Origin: DATFVA01 sp963811905
Lineage (GTDB): Bacteria > Bacteroidota > Ignavibacteria > Ignavibacteriales > Ignavibacteriaceae
Assembly (NCBI GenBank): GCA_963811905.1
Contig: CAWETK010000020.1
Span: 186,001-250,000 of the forward strand
Direction: 5' to 3'
Length of the DNA: 64,000 bases
Numbering within the stretch: position 1 is the first letter of the stretch; each line of letters opens with the position of its first letter. Position numbers and translations under genes: made by a program. The notes below the pieces were generated by a model. That model made no database searches. It was not told where the DNA came from and was given only the letters and a program-made list of their open reading frames with translations. Of this stretch, positions 1 to 9,078 are shown piece after piece.

Positions 1-2565
1 GATATAGTAAATTCAATCTCAGAAAAATATAATGAAGGCAGCCTTCCGTTCGGTTATCCGAAAATTATCGGCGGACGCTATGGCCTCTCATCTAAAGAAT
101 TTACCCCGGGAATGGTTAAATCTGTTTTCGATCAGTTGAAAGAGACTAAAAAGAAGAATCACTTCACCGTTGGAATTATTGATGATGTAACCAATACAAG
201 TCTTGATGTGGATCCTATCTTCGGTGTTGAAGCTGATGAAACCTTCAAAGGAAAGTTTTATGGTCTTGGAGCCGACGGAACAGTTGGTGCTAATAAAAAC
301 TCGATCAAGATCATTGGTGAAGGTACAGATTATTTTGCTCAGGGCTATTTTGTATATGATTCAAAAAAATCCGGATCAGGAACAGTATCCCATCTCCGTT
401 TCGGACCTAAAGAAATAAAGTCAACTTACCTTATTCATAAAGCTAACTTTATAGCCTGTCATCAGCAGGTATTCCTGGAAAAAATGGATATGCTGGCTGA
501 TGCTGTTGAGGGTGCTACTTTCCTGCTTAATACCAAGGTTCCGAAAGAACAGGTATGGGATTCGCTTCCTGAGAAGGTCCAGAAGGATCTTATTAAAAAG
601 AAGATGAAGCTCTATGCCATCGATGCTTATAAAGTTGGTAATGAAACAGGGATGGGTGTAAGAATAAATACTATTATGCAGACCTGCTTCTTTGCCATTT
701 CGAATATCTTCCCTAAAGAAGAAGCAATTGCAATGATCAAGAAATCGATTAAGAAAACTTACGGTTCAAAGGGCGACAAGATTGTTGAGATGAACTTTAA
801 TGCAGTTGATCAGACTCTTTCAAACCTCTTTGAGGTTGAAATACCTGATAAAGTTACAAGTAAAGTTCAGCTTCAGCCTGCAGTAGCGGGAAATGTACCT
901 GAGTTTGTCAGGGAGGTTACTGCTGAGATAATAGCAGGCAATGGCGACTTAATACCTGTAAGCAAGCTCCCCAATGATGGAACCTACCCCACAGCTACAG
1001 CACAATATGAAAAGAGAAATATCGCACTTGAAGTACCTGTGTGGGATGATGAAATATGTATACAATGCAATAAATGTGTGATCGTTTGTCCCCATGCAAC
1101 AATCCGTTCCAAAGTATTCGAAGAAAAATATCTGAAGGATGCCCCTGCAGACTTTAAAGCAGTTAAGTTCAGGGCAAAAGATTATGGTGAGGGAATGTAC
1201 TACTCTCTGCAGGTAGCTGTTGAAGACTGTACAGGATGCTCGCTCTGCGTTGATGTATGTCCTGTCAAGAATAAAAAAGAAGTGAAGCTGAAAGCAATAA
1301 ATATGAACGAACAGCTTCCATTAAGAGAAACAGAAAGAGCAAACTGGGATTTCTTCCTTACACTCCCTGAACTTGACAGAACAAAAATAAATGTAAGCAA
1401 GGTTAAAGATTCACAGTTCCTGCAGCCGCTTTTTGAGTTCTCCGGTGCCTGCTCGGGATGCGGTGAAACTCCATATGTAAAATTAGTAAGTCAGTTGTTC
1501 GGTGATCGTGCAGTTGTGGCAAATGCTACGGGATGTTCCTCGATATACGGCGGAAACCTGCCTACTACTCCATGGGCTGTTGATAAAGAAGGAAGAGGAC
1601 CTGCATGGTCAAATTCACTCTTTGAGGATAACGCTGAGTTCGGATTCGGTTTCAGACTGGCGATCGATAAACATAATAATCAGGCAAAGATGCTTCTGCA
1701 GAAACATATCGCAGAATTAGGTGAAGAACTGGTCAATGCGCTGCTTAATGCTGATCAGAAAGATGAAGCAGGAATATATGAACAGCGCGAAAGAGTAACT
1801 GCTCTGAAAGAAAAACTGAAATCAAAGCTGAATAACGGACTGGATTCCGAAGCAAGAAGAGACCTGGTTCATCTTGAAAGTCTTGCCGATTACCTTGTTA
1901 AAAAATCTGTATGGATTATGGGCGGAGACGGATGGGCATACGATATCGGATACGGCGGACTTGATCATGTGCTTGCTTCAGGAAAGAATGTTAACGTACT
2001 TGTACTTGATACCGAAGTTTATTCGAATACCGGCGGACAAATGTCAAAATCCACTCCGCGCGGTGCGGTTGCAAAATTTGCTGCAGCCGGAAAGCCTATG
2101 GCAAAAAAAGACCTCGGCCTGATGGCAATGAGTTATGGAAATGTTTATGTGGCTAAAATTGCAATGGGGGCAAACGATACGCAAACACTGAGAGCTATCC
2201 TCGAAGCAGAAGCCTATGACGGTCCATCCCTCATAATTGCATACAGTCACTGTATTGCACACGGCATTAATATGGGAACTGCAATGCAGAACCAGAAGGC
2301 TGCCGTCGATTCAGGATATTGGCCATTATTCAGGTATAATCCTGATGAAGCAGCTGCAGGTAAGAATCCGTTTAAGCTTGAATCAAAAGGATTAAAGATA
2401 CCGCTGAAAGATTATGCTTATCTTGAGACAAGGTATAAAATGCTTACGAAGTCTCATCCGAAAGAAGCAGAAGAATTGATTATAGAAGCTCAGAACGATG
2501 TTGTGACCAAGTGGAAATTGTATGAAAAAATGGCTGAGGATAGTAAACCTGAAAACAAAGTATAA
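1..2565 (+). CDS. nifJ: Pyruvate:ferredoxin (flavodoxin) oxidoreductase, C-terminal 854 residues
   Basis: The protein oxidises pyruvate with CoA to acetyl-CoA and CO2 and passes electrons to ferredoxin or flavodoxin in the cytoplasm. The reading frame is open from base 1, so the start lies upstream; the family is about 1170-1200 residues and roughly 320 are missing. Visible in order are the GRYGLSSKEFTP segment ending the transketolase-like part, the gamma domain with GLGADGTVGANKNSIKIIG, a two-cluster ferredoxin domain (CIQCNKCVIVCP, then CTGCSLCVDVCP), the ACSGCGETPY cysteines of the third cluster, and the thiamine diphosphate domain with GDGWAYDIGYGG and NTGGQMSKSTPRG. All cluster and cofactor motifs look intact. 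It is followed after 34 bases by the DHOD-like gene, probably one transcript. Family assignment is very secure. Confidence 0.97.
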   Translation, partial: DIVNSISEKYNEGSLPFGYPKIIGGRYGLSSKEFTPGMVKSVFDQLKETKKKNHFTVGIIDDVTNTSLDVDPIFGVEADETFKGKFYGLGADGTVGANKNSIKIIGEGTDYFAQGYFVYDSKKSGSGTVSHLRFGPKEIKSTYLIHKANFIACHQQVFLEKMDMLADAVEGATFLLNTKVPKEQVWDSLPEKVQKDLIKKKMKLYAIDAYKVGNETGMGVRINTIMQTCFFAISNIFPKEEAIAMIKKSIKKTYGSKGDKIVEMNFNAVDQTLSNLFEVEIPDKVTSKVQLQPAVAGNVPEFVREVTAEIIAGNGDLIPVSKLPNDGTYPTATAQYEKRNIALEVPVWDDEICIQCNKCVIVCPHATIRSKVFEEKYLKDAPADFKAVKFRAKDYGEGMYYSLQVAVEDCTGCSLCVDVCPVKNKKEVKLKAINMNEQLPLRETERANWDFFLTLPELDRTKINVSKVKDSQFLQPLFEFSGACSGCGETPYVKLVSQLFGDRAVVANATGCSSIYGGNLPTTPWAVDKEGRGPAWSNSLFEDNAEFGFGFRLAIDKHNNQAKMLLQKHIAELGEELVNALLNADQKDEAGIYEQRERVTALKEKLKSKLNNGLDSEARRDLVHLESLADYLVKKSVWIMGGDGWAYDIGYGGLDHVLASGKNVNVLVLDTEVYSNTGGQMSKSTPRGAVAKFAAAGKPMAKKDLGLMAMSYGNVYVAKIAMGANDTQTLRAILEAEAYDGPSLIIAYSHCIAHGINMGTAMQNQKAAVDSGYWPLFRYNPDEAAAGKNPFKLESKGLKIPLKDYAYLETRYKMLTKSHPKEAEELIIEAQNDVVTKWKLYEKMAEDSKPENKV

Positions 2566-2599
2566 GTATTTTTGAAGAATAAAATTAAAGGAAAATAAA

Positions 2600-3592
2600 A
2601 TGGATCTTTCAACAAACTATCTGGGTTTACAGTTAAAAAATCCAATAGTCCCATCGGCAAGTCCATTATCAGAAGATATTTCGAACATTAAACTAATGGA
2701 AGATGCAGGCGCAGCGGCTGTGGTTCTCTACTCTCTTTTTGAAGAGCAGATAGAACACGAATCGCTCGAGCTGAATTATTTCACCACAATACATAATGAA
2801 AGCAGTGCAGAAGCGACCTCTTATTATCCTGAACCTTTTGCATTTAAGACGGGACCTGATGAATATCTCGAGCATATTAAAAAAGCTAAAGATGCCGTTG
2901 ATATTCCTGTCATAGCAAGCCTGAACGGTAAGTCTTTAGGCGGATGGGTTGATTATGCTAAAAAAATAGAATCAGCGGGAGCCGATGCTCTCGAATTGAA
3001 TATCTATCTGCTTGCCGCAGATATCGCAAAAACCAGTTCTTCTATAGAAAAGGACTATATCGATATAGTAAAAGCCGTTACCTCAGGGATAAACATTCCG
3101 GTTGCCGTTAAGATGCATCCTTATTTCAGCTCTGTGGCTAATATGGCTTCACAGCTGGATAATGCAGGCGCAAAAGGACTTGTACTTTTCAACAGGTTTT
3201 ACCAGCCTGATATAGACCTCGAAACTCTTGAGGTTACACCTAATGTTCTGCTGAGTACACCTATGTCAATGAGACTGCCCCTGAGATGGATCGCAATGCT
3301 GTACAAGAAAGTTAACACCGACCTTGCAGCAACAAGCGGAATCTATTCGGAAACTGATGTAATCAAAATGATCATGGTAGGAGCAAAGGTTACCCAGATG
3401 CTCTCTTCGCTGCTTAAATTCGGCATCGGTCATATTTCTGATGTTCTGACAAGACTTAAATTCTGGATGGAAGTGAATGAGTACGAATCGATTGAGTTAA
3501 TGCGCGGCAGTATGAGCTACATGAATGTAGCAGATCCTTCTGTATTTGAACGCGCAAATTATATGAAACTGCTTCACTCGTATAATAAATAA
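2600..3592 (+). CDS. Dihydroorotate dehydrogenase-like flavoprotein
   Basis: This 330-residue TIM-barrel protein belongs to the dihydroorotate dehydrogenase family by its opening (LGLQLKNPIVPSASPLS), its central AGADALELNIY strand and the C-terminal FMN-phosphate region. True class 1 enzymes carry a catalytic Cys or Ser in an NxSCPN loop after that strand. Here the loop reads NIYLLAADIAKTSS, so the usual base is absent and pyrimidine synthesis is doubtful. The start ATG has an AAAGGAAA ribosome site. It sits directly behind the pyruvate:ferredoxin oxidoreductase, which suggests a redox role linked to that enzyme, but this is inference from position. A hairpin terminator follows the stop. Confidence 0.85.
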   Translation: MDLSTNYLGLQLKNPIVPSASPLSEDISNIKLMEDAGAAAVVLYSLFEEQIEHESLELNYFTTIHNESSAEATSYYPEPFAFKTGPDEYLEHIKKAKDAVDIPVIASLNGKSLGGWVDYAKKIESAGADALELNIYLLAADIAKTSSSIEKDYIDIVKAVTSGINIPVAVKMHPYFSSVANMASQLDNAGAKGLVLFNRFYQPDIDLETLEVTPNVLLSTPMSMRLPLRWIAMLYKKVNTDLAATSGIYSETDVIKMIMVGAKVTQMLSSLLKFGIGHISDVLTRLKFWMEVNEYESIELMRGSMSYMNVADPSVFERANYMKLLHSYNK

Positions 3593-3609
3593 GCAGTTGT
3601 TCTCCCATT

Positions 3610-3642
3610 AAAAAGCTGCTGTTTTCACAGCAGCTTTTTTTA
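3610..3642 (+). terminator. Rho-independent terminator after the nifJ operon
   Basis: A perfect 12-bp stem (AAAAAGCTGCTG at 3610-3621 with its complement at 3628-3639), a 6-base loop and a T run follow the DHOD-like stop by 17 bases. Confidence 0.9.
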
Positions 3643-3868
3643 TTCGTTCACTATCTCAGGTCCCGAAGTAACCCCCGGTCCATTATCCACTACAGCTGCA
3701 CCTCCCATAATATGTATACTTATAACTGCGGGAAAATGTGTTGCTGCAGTCACAATTATTTATATTAAAAATTAGATTGTACATCATACGACATTCAGAT
3801 CAATAAAGGCCAGCATGTTTATTCGTAATTTATTGTCTCTAACAGTCAGCAATAAAAGGACTTAAACC

Positions 3869-5644
3869 ATGCATTCTATAAAAGACTATTACGTGACCGG
3901 TGATTTACATTCGGCTGCTTTAATTACAAAAAACTGCTCGGTGGATTGGTTATGTTTTCCGAATTTTGATTCCCCGAGTGTATTCGCAGCATTACTGGAT
4001 AAAGATGCAGGTTCTTTTAAGACTGAAATGCCGGATTATGATATAGAAAGTTCCTATGTAGAGAATACAGGAATAGTTGAGTTCCGACTTAAAAACAAGC
4101 AGAATGAATTTCATTTACACGATTTTATGGTACCACAGGAAGTTGAAAAGTGCTATAACCACTTTTTTGTAAGAAGTCTGAAAGGGATCAAAGGTAAGAA
4201 TGAAGTAAAACTGCTTTTCAATCCCAAACCTGATTATGCCAGGAAAAATCCGGACTTCCAGGTGAAACAATCAACGATTCAGATTATGATCGAAGATAAT
4301 CTCCTTATGCTTCATTTTCCAAAAGGCACAAAGGTAGAAAAAAATGATAATATATATGAACTTATTATCGAGTTGAACAGGAATGAAGAGAAAAAACTGG
4401 TGCTTGAATTTATCGTGGGAAAAAATAACTCTACATATAAGGGCCAGGACCTCGAAAAATCAACTACGGCTTTCTGGCGGGACTGGGTGGCAAAGGGACA
4501 TTTCTTTGATCTTTACAAGGACCAATTAATCCGTTCGCTTATCACACTTAAAATGATGCTTTTCTATCCTACAGGTGCAATTGTAGCCGCCCCGACTACT
4601 TCATTACCTGAGGAAATTGGAGGTGTAAGGAATTGGGACTATAGGTTTGTATGGATTCGCGATGCCACTTTTACTCTTTACGCATTCCATATTGCCGATT
4701 ATACGGAGGAGGCTGAAAGCTTCTTCAAATTTATACAAAACATTGTTAAGCGCCATAAGGAAGAGGAATTTGACATAAATACTGTTTATACAATATGGGG
4801 TGATGTTGCCCCGACGGAAGTAGAACTGGGTATGAAGGGTTATAAAAATTCCTCACCGGTAAGAATAGGAAATAATGCCACAAATCAGCTTCAACTCGAT
4901 GTGTACGGGGCCCTGATCGATGCACATTACTTTATGGCAAAAAATCAGAAGGATAACGTCATAATTGATAAAAGTTCAATCATGGCATTAATTAAAAAAA
5001 TTAAGCTGAAGTGGAAAGATGTTGACAGCGGTATCTGGGAGGTACGCGGCCACCAATATCACTATACCTACAGCAAGGTAATGTGCTGGGCAGGTGTCGA
5101 CCGAACCCTCAGGATGAAAGATGATCTTGGACTTACAGGCGAAGAAACTGACGATTTAAAAGAATTAAGAAGTGAGATATATAACTGGATCTGGGAAAAT
5201 TGTTATGATTCTTCAAAGAAAAACCTGATGCAGTACGCGGGTGCCAAAAATGTAGATGCTACCAACTTTCTCTTTGTTTTATTACAGTTTCTCGATAAGG
5301 ATGAGGATATAACAAAAACTATCCTGGAAAATACATATAAAGAACTGGGAAAAAATAAGGTATTTATATACCGATATAGGGCAGATGACGGACTGAAAGG
5401 TGAGGACAGCACTTTCGTTTTGTGTATTTACTGGTATATTTCTGCACTGGCCATTATGGCTCAAACTGATGTTGCGGCAGAACTCTTTCGGGGTTTTGAG
5501 AAGTATATGAGCGATACAGGACTGATTTCTGAGCAAATTGATGCTGATTCAGGGGAATATCTCGGAAATTATCCACAGGCATTCTCGCACCTTGGACTTG
5601 TGATGTCTGCTTACTATCTTAACAGGTATGGAGATAAGGGCTGA
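3869..5644 (+). CDS. Glycoside hydrolase family 15 protein (glucoamylase/trehalase-like)
   Basis: This enzyme should hydrolyse alpha-glucosidic bonds from non-reducing ends, on maltodextrins or trehalose. At 591 residues it has the usual length of bacterial cytosolic GH15 proteins. Residues 1-50 carry the N-terminal trehalase-like domain (DLHSAALITKNCSVDWLCFP, then FDSPSVFAALL). The (alpha/alpha)6 barrel begins with GGVRNWDYRFVWIRDATF near residue 251. WEVRGHQYHYTYSKVMCW holds one candidate catalytic Glu, and ISEQID followed by YLGNYPQAFSHLGL near the C terminus holds the other. There is no signal peptide, so it acts in the cytoplasm. It is monocistronic here. The trehalose/GlgE genes at 32-37 kb make storage glucan or trehalose plausible substrates; the exact one cannot be read from sequence. 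Confidence 0.9.
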   Translation: MHSIKDYYVTGDLHSAALITKNCSVDWLCFPNFDSPSVFAALLDKDAGSFKTEMPDYDIESSYVENTGIVEFRLKNKQNEFHLHDFMVPQEVEKCYNHFFVRSLKGIKGKNEVKLLFNPKPDYARKNPDFQVKQSTIQIMIEDNLLMLHFPKGTKVEKNDNIYELIIELNRNEEKKLVLEFIVGKNNSTYKGQDLEKSTTAFWRDWVAKGHFFDLYKDQLIRSLITLKMMLFYPTGAIVAAPTTSLPEEIGGVRNWDYRFVWIRDATFTLYAFHIADYTEEAESFFKFIQNIVKRHKEEEFDINTVYTIWGDVAPTEVELGMKGYKNSSPVRIGNNATNQLQLDVYGALIDAHYFMAKNQKDNVIIDKSSIMALIKKIKLKWKDVDSGIWEVRGHQYHYTYSKVMCWAGVDRTLRMKDDLGLTGEETDDLKELRSEIYNWIWENCYDSSKKNLMQYAGAKNVDATNFLFVLLQFLDKDEDITKTILENTYKELGKNKVFIYRYRADDGLKGEDSTFVLCIYWYISALAIMAQTDVAAELFRGFEKYMSDTGLISEQIDADSGEYLGNYPQAFSHLGLVMSAYYLNRYGDKG

Positions 5645-5842
5645 ATTTACCCTTCCGGGAACTTAATAAGCCCCCAAATCGTTCATATAATACAGTTTTG
5701 ACGAAGGAAAGTGATAGACGGACATGAAATTATCTCTTTTAGCATCAAATACTTGTTTTTATTTGCCGATGTATTTACTTTTACACAGCGCAAATAATCC
5801 CCTTAAGATAAAAATAGTAAAACGACAATTAATTAACTCTTG

Positions 5843-6079
5843 ATGAGTCCTATGCCCAAGATAAATCTAACCAATAAACCGACCTCGGAGCAGGTGAGAA
5901 TTCTTAAGGATTACCTTAGCAGAAGATCTCAGCATTCAGGTCAGGGGGATATTAAATTGAGCCAGGTGGTTAAAAGATTTAAACATAAATCTTTGATGTC
6001 TGATAAAGACAAAATGGCTCACTTCAGAAAGCTTTTACGACTTGCTTCTGAAGGAACAAAAATGGAAGAAAAAAAATAA
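5843..6079 (+). CDS. Small basic protein of unknown function
   Basis: I do not recognise this product of about 78 residues. It is rich in Lys and Arg (for example SRRSQHSGQGDIKLSQVVKR), has no signal peptide or membrane segment, and ends in a charged TKMEEKK tail. ATG at 5843 is preferred; a TTG three bases earlier and an ATG at 5852 are alternatives, and none has a clear ribosome site. It stands alone between the GH15 gene and a long gap. A nucleic-acid-binding role would fit the charge, but nothing proves it. Coding-like composition makes a real gene moderately likely. Confidence 0.5.
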   Translation: MSPMPKINLTNKPTSEQVRILKDYLSRRSQHSGQGDIKLSQVVKRFKHKSLMSDKDKMAHFRKLLRLASEGTKMEEKK

Positions 6080-6622
6080 GGAATGTAGGGGAAAGCATTC
6101 CTGGTAATTTACCCGGTCAACAATAATTTCTTCTGATGTTATGATGATTTCAACCTTCATAATTTCTCGGTAGTTATATTGTGGATCACTTCCGATTATA
6201 AAAAGTGTAATATTCATTTCCGGAATGAAATGTCACCCATGCATTATTTCCGGTTCCGGGCATACTTATCTGCTAATGCATCGGGATTTTCCCATCTTGC
6301 TGCTGTTTTTACAGTACCCCTTAAGATGGTAATATGATAACCTTCCGTACGACTTTCTCTTTGCCTTTCACCATCATTCCACCCTCCCCGTTTCTCAATC
6401 ATACAATCAAATACTTTCCCTTTGTTTCAAAATTGTTCAGTAAAATCACGTATGATCAGAAATCAGAATAATAAGAATCGATCAGAATAAACTAAATAAT
6501 CTGCTTTTAATCCGCCGGGCACTTAAATTAATTTATAGATTTAATTACATTTAGCACAATGCTTTTAAATAACTGATCAATTTGGAATCAAATCCTAAAT
6601 AAATACTAACTTCCGGTGATAT
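6080..6622. other. Gene-poor intergenic stretch with a possible minus-strand remnant
   Basis: No convincing gene was found. On the minus strand, 6402 to 6244 encodes 52 residues whose end (TVKTAARWENPDALADKYAR) looks protein-like, and the frame stays open some ten codons further upstream. It has no clear ribosome site. It may be a small gene or the tail of a decayed one. The last 100 bases should hold the promoter of the sugar ABC operon. Confidence 0.35.
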
Positions 6623-7558
6623 ATGAATAAACTCATGTCTTTTTTAATAATGTTAGTAATGCCTCTCATTCTTTTCTCATGCAATAATAAGAATGAGAAT
6701 CCCGGCCAAAGCACAAAAACAATAGGAGTAAGTCTTTTAACACGCGGACATATTTTCTACCGTGATCTTGAAGAGGGTCTGCAGGATGAAGCTGCTAAGT
6801 ACGGATATAAATTAATAATTACATCAGCCGATTGGGACCTGGGAAAACAGATATCGCAAATTGAGGATTTTATCTCGCGTAAAGTTGATGCAATTATTGT
6901 CTCCCCGGTTGATTCAAAGGGAATTGGCTCGGGAATCGGTGAAGCTAATAAAGCCGGTATACCTGTATTCACAGCTGATATAGCAGCCGAAGAAGGGAAA
7001 GTTGTTTCGCACATTGCCTCTGATAATGTTCAGGGAGGACGGCTTGCAGGTGAGTACCTGGCGAAATTATTAAACGAAAAAGGGAATATTGCAATTATAA
7101 ATCAGCCGGCAATTACTTCGGTGCTCGACAGGGTTGCGGGATTCAGGGAAGCGATTGTAAAATTTCCTGATATAAAAATTGTTGCTGATGTGAACGGACA
7201 GGGTGTGCGCGACAGGTCGCTTCAGGTAACGGCTGATGCTCTTCAGGCTAATCCTAAGTTAGACGGAATATTTGGAATAAATGATGATACAGCTTTGGGA
7301 GCCCTGGATGCAGTAAATCAATTCAACAGGAAGGGGATTGTAATAATAGGTTATGATGCTACCCCGCCGGCTGTTGATGCAATAATGAAAGATTCACCAT
7401 TAAAAGCAGATGTGGTTCAGTACCCGAAGCTGATCGGGGTCAGGACAATAGATACCATCAACGATTATTTTAATAAAAAAATTGTCCCGGCTAATGTTCC
7501 TGTGGCGGTAGGAATCGTTGATAAAGAAGCTCTCCAAAAACAAAATGCTTCTAAATGA
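6623..7558 (+). CDS. Sugar ABC transporter substrate-binding lipoprotein (RbsB family)
   Basis: This 311-residue protein captures a sugar outside the inner membrane and delivers it to the permease. It begins with a lipoprotein signal peptide ending LFSC (Cys near residue 20), followed by an Asn-rich linker. The rest is a type 1 periplasmic binding fold: IGVSLLTRG opens the first lobe, VDAIIVSPVDSKG and AGIPVFTADI are the hinge-side strands, and LDGIFGINDDTALGAL and IVIIGYDATPPA belong to the second lobe. These are typical of ribose/galactose/allose-type binders. Its stop overlaps the ATPase start by four bases, so it is the first gene of a transporter operon. The downstream alpha-mannosidase hints at mannose or a related sugar; the ligand is not determined. 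Confidence 0.9.
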   Translation: MNKLMSFLIMLVMPLILFSCNNKNENPGQSTKTIGVSLLTRGHIFYRDLEEGLQDEAAKYGYKLIITSADWDLGKQISQIEDFISRKVDAIIVSPVDSKGIGSGIGEANKAGIPVFTADIAAEEGKVVSHIASDNVQGGRLAGEYLAKLLNEKGNIAIINQPAITSVLDRVAGFREAIVKFPDIKIVADVNGQGVRDRSLQVTADALQANPKLDGIFGINDDTALGALDAVNQFNRKGIVIIGYDATPPAVDAIMKDSPLKADVVQYPKLIGVRTIDTINDYFNKKIVPANVPVAVGIVDKEALQKQNASK

Positions 7559-9078
7559 CTAAGCTTTTAGAGATGCGGGAGATTGTTAAACAATATCCCG
7601 GAGTACTTGCGCTTGATAAAGTATCAATCGATCTGCATTCCGGCGAGGTGCACTGCCTTGTCGGTGAAAATGGAGCCGGCAAATCTACTCTTATGAAGGT
7701 TCTATCCGGTGCTGTAAAAAAGGACGGAGGGGAGATCAGATTAAACGGGGAAATAGTTGAATATGCTTCACCTTCCGAATCCCGTGCGCTTGGAATAAGT
7801 ATTATCTACCAGGATTTCAAACTCGTTCCTGAACTCTCAGCAGCTGCTAATATTTTTCTGGGCATCGAGATTAAGGATTCTTTCTTTCTGAATAAAAAGG
7901 AAATGAATATTAAAGCTGCGGAAACTATCTCCCGGCTGGGTGAAACAATGAATGTGAATCTTCCTGTTTCAAAACTCACCACGGCTGAAAGACAAATGGT
8001 TGAAATAGCAAAAGCAATTGTCGGGAATGTAAAAATACTTGCAATGGATGAACCGACCGCTCCTTTAACAAGCAAAGAAATAAAGAATTTATTTGAAGTG
8101 ATAAAGAAATTAAAGGCCGGGGGAGTAGGCATTATCTACATATCTCACAGGCTGGAAGAGATCTTTGACATTGGTGACCGTGTTACGGTATTACGCGATG
8201 GTCAGCTTGTTCATTCGGCAGAAATGAAAGAAGTCGATAAAAATGAATTGATCAGGCTTATGGTGGGACGGGAGCTTGCTGAGGAATATCCCCGGAATAA
8301 GGCAGTTAAAGGTAAAGAAATATTAAGAGTTGAAAATATAGATTCGGATAAATTAAACGATATTTCTTTCTCGCTGAACAAGGGGGAAGTTCTTGGCATC
8401 GCGGGACTGGTTGGTGCGGGCAGGAGTGAGTTGGTACGGGCAATTTTCGGTGCCGACAAAATCAGTTCGGGCAGAGTATTTATTAGTGATAAAGAGATCC
8501 ATATAACTTCTCCTGAAGCTGCAATAAAAGCAGGAATAGCTCTGCTTACAGAGGACCGGAATCTTCTTGGTTTGTTCATGAACCTAAGTATACGGGAAAA
8601 TATATCGGTTTCAAGTCTGGGTAAAATGCTTAAAGGTCTGTTTATAGATAAACAGAAAGAAAATTCAGAAGCAAAAAAACAATTTGAACAGCTGAGAATC
8701 AAAGCTCCTTCAATTGAGACTGGTGTGGAAGCCTTAAGCGGGGGCAACCGCCAGAAGGTTGTGCTTGCACGCTGGCTTGAAACAAATTCGGATATTTTAA
8801 TTTTTGATGAACCGACTGCCGGAATTGACGTCGGGGTGAAGTTTGAAATTTATAATCTTATAAATAATCTCGCGGAAGAGGGAAAGGGCATTATTGTAAT
8901 CTCTTCCGAACTTCCGGAGTTGATGGGAATCGCTGACAGGATTCTTGTAATGTGCGAAGGAAGAATTACAGGTATACTTTCACATGATGAGGCAAACCAG
9001 GAAAAGATACTCGATCTGGCAACAAAATTTTCTTCTCCCGGAAGTAAGCAATCTCAAAAGGTAAAAAATGCAGGCTGA
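7555..9078 (+). CDS. Sugar ABC transporter ATP-binding protein, two nucleotide-binding domains (RbsA family)
   Basis: The 507-residue protein is the tandem ATPase that powers ribose-type sugar import. The first domain has Walker A GENGAGKST (about residues 38-46) and Walker B ILAMDEPTAPL; its signature is the degenerate LTTAERQMVEIAKA. The second domain has the degenerate Walker A typical of this family (AGLVGAGRSEL), a good signature LSGGNRQKVVLARW, and Walker B DILIFDEPTAGIDVG. One active and one degenerate site are normal here. ATG overlaps the stop of the binding protein by four bases and its own end overlaps the permease start by 11, indicating translational coupling. It would sit on the cytoplasmic face as a complex with the 9068 permease. 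Confidence 0.95.
   Translation: MTKLLEMREIVKQYPGVLALDKVSIDLHSGEVHCLVGENGAGKSTLMKVLSGAVKKDGGEIRLNGEIVEYASPSESRALGISIIYQDFKLVPELSAAANIFLGIEIKDSFFLNKKEMNIKAAETISRLGETMNVNLPVSKLTTAERQMVEIAKAIVGNVKILAMDEPTAPLTSKEIKNLFEVIKKLKAGGVGIIYISHRLEEIFDIGDRVTVLRDGQLVHSAEMKEVDKNELIRLMVGRELAEEYPRNKAVKGKEILRVENIDSDKLNDISFSLNKGEVLGIAGLVGAGRSELVRAIFGADKISSGRVFISDKEIHITSPEAAIKAGIALLTEDRNLLGLFMNLSIRENISVSSLGKMLKGLFIDKQKENSEAKKQFEQLRIKAPSIETGVEALSGGNRQKVVLARWLETNSDILIFDEPTAGIDVGVKFEIYNLINNLAEEGKGIIVISSELPELMGIADRILVMCEGRITGILSHDEANQEKILDLATKFSSPGSKQSQKVKNAG

Noticed and set aside
1200..2262. Several open frames antisense or out of frame within the pyruvate:ferredoxin oxidoreductase gene.
   Set aside because: The main frame has all family motifs, and the other frames have no ribosome sites and no recognisable content.
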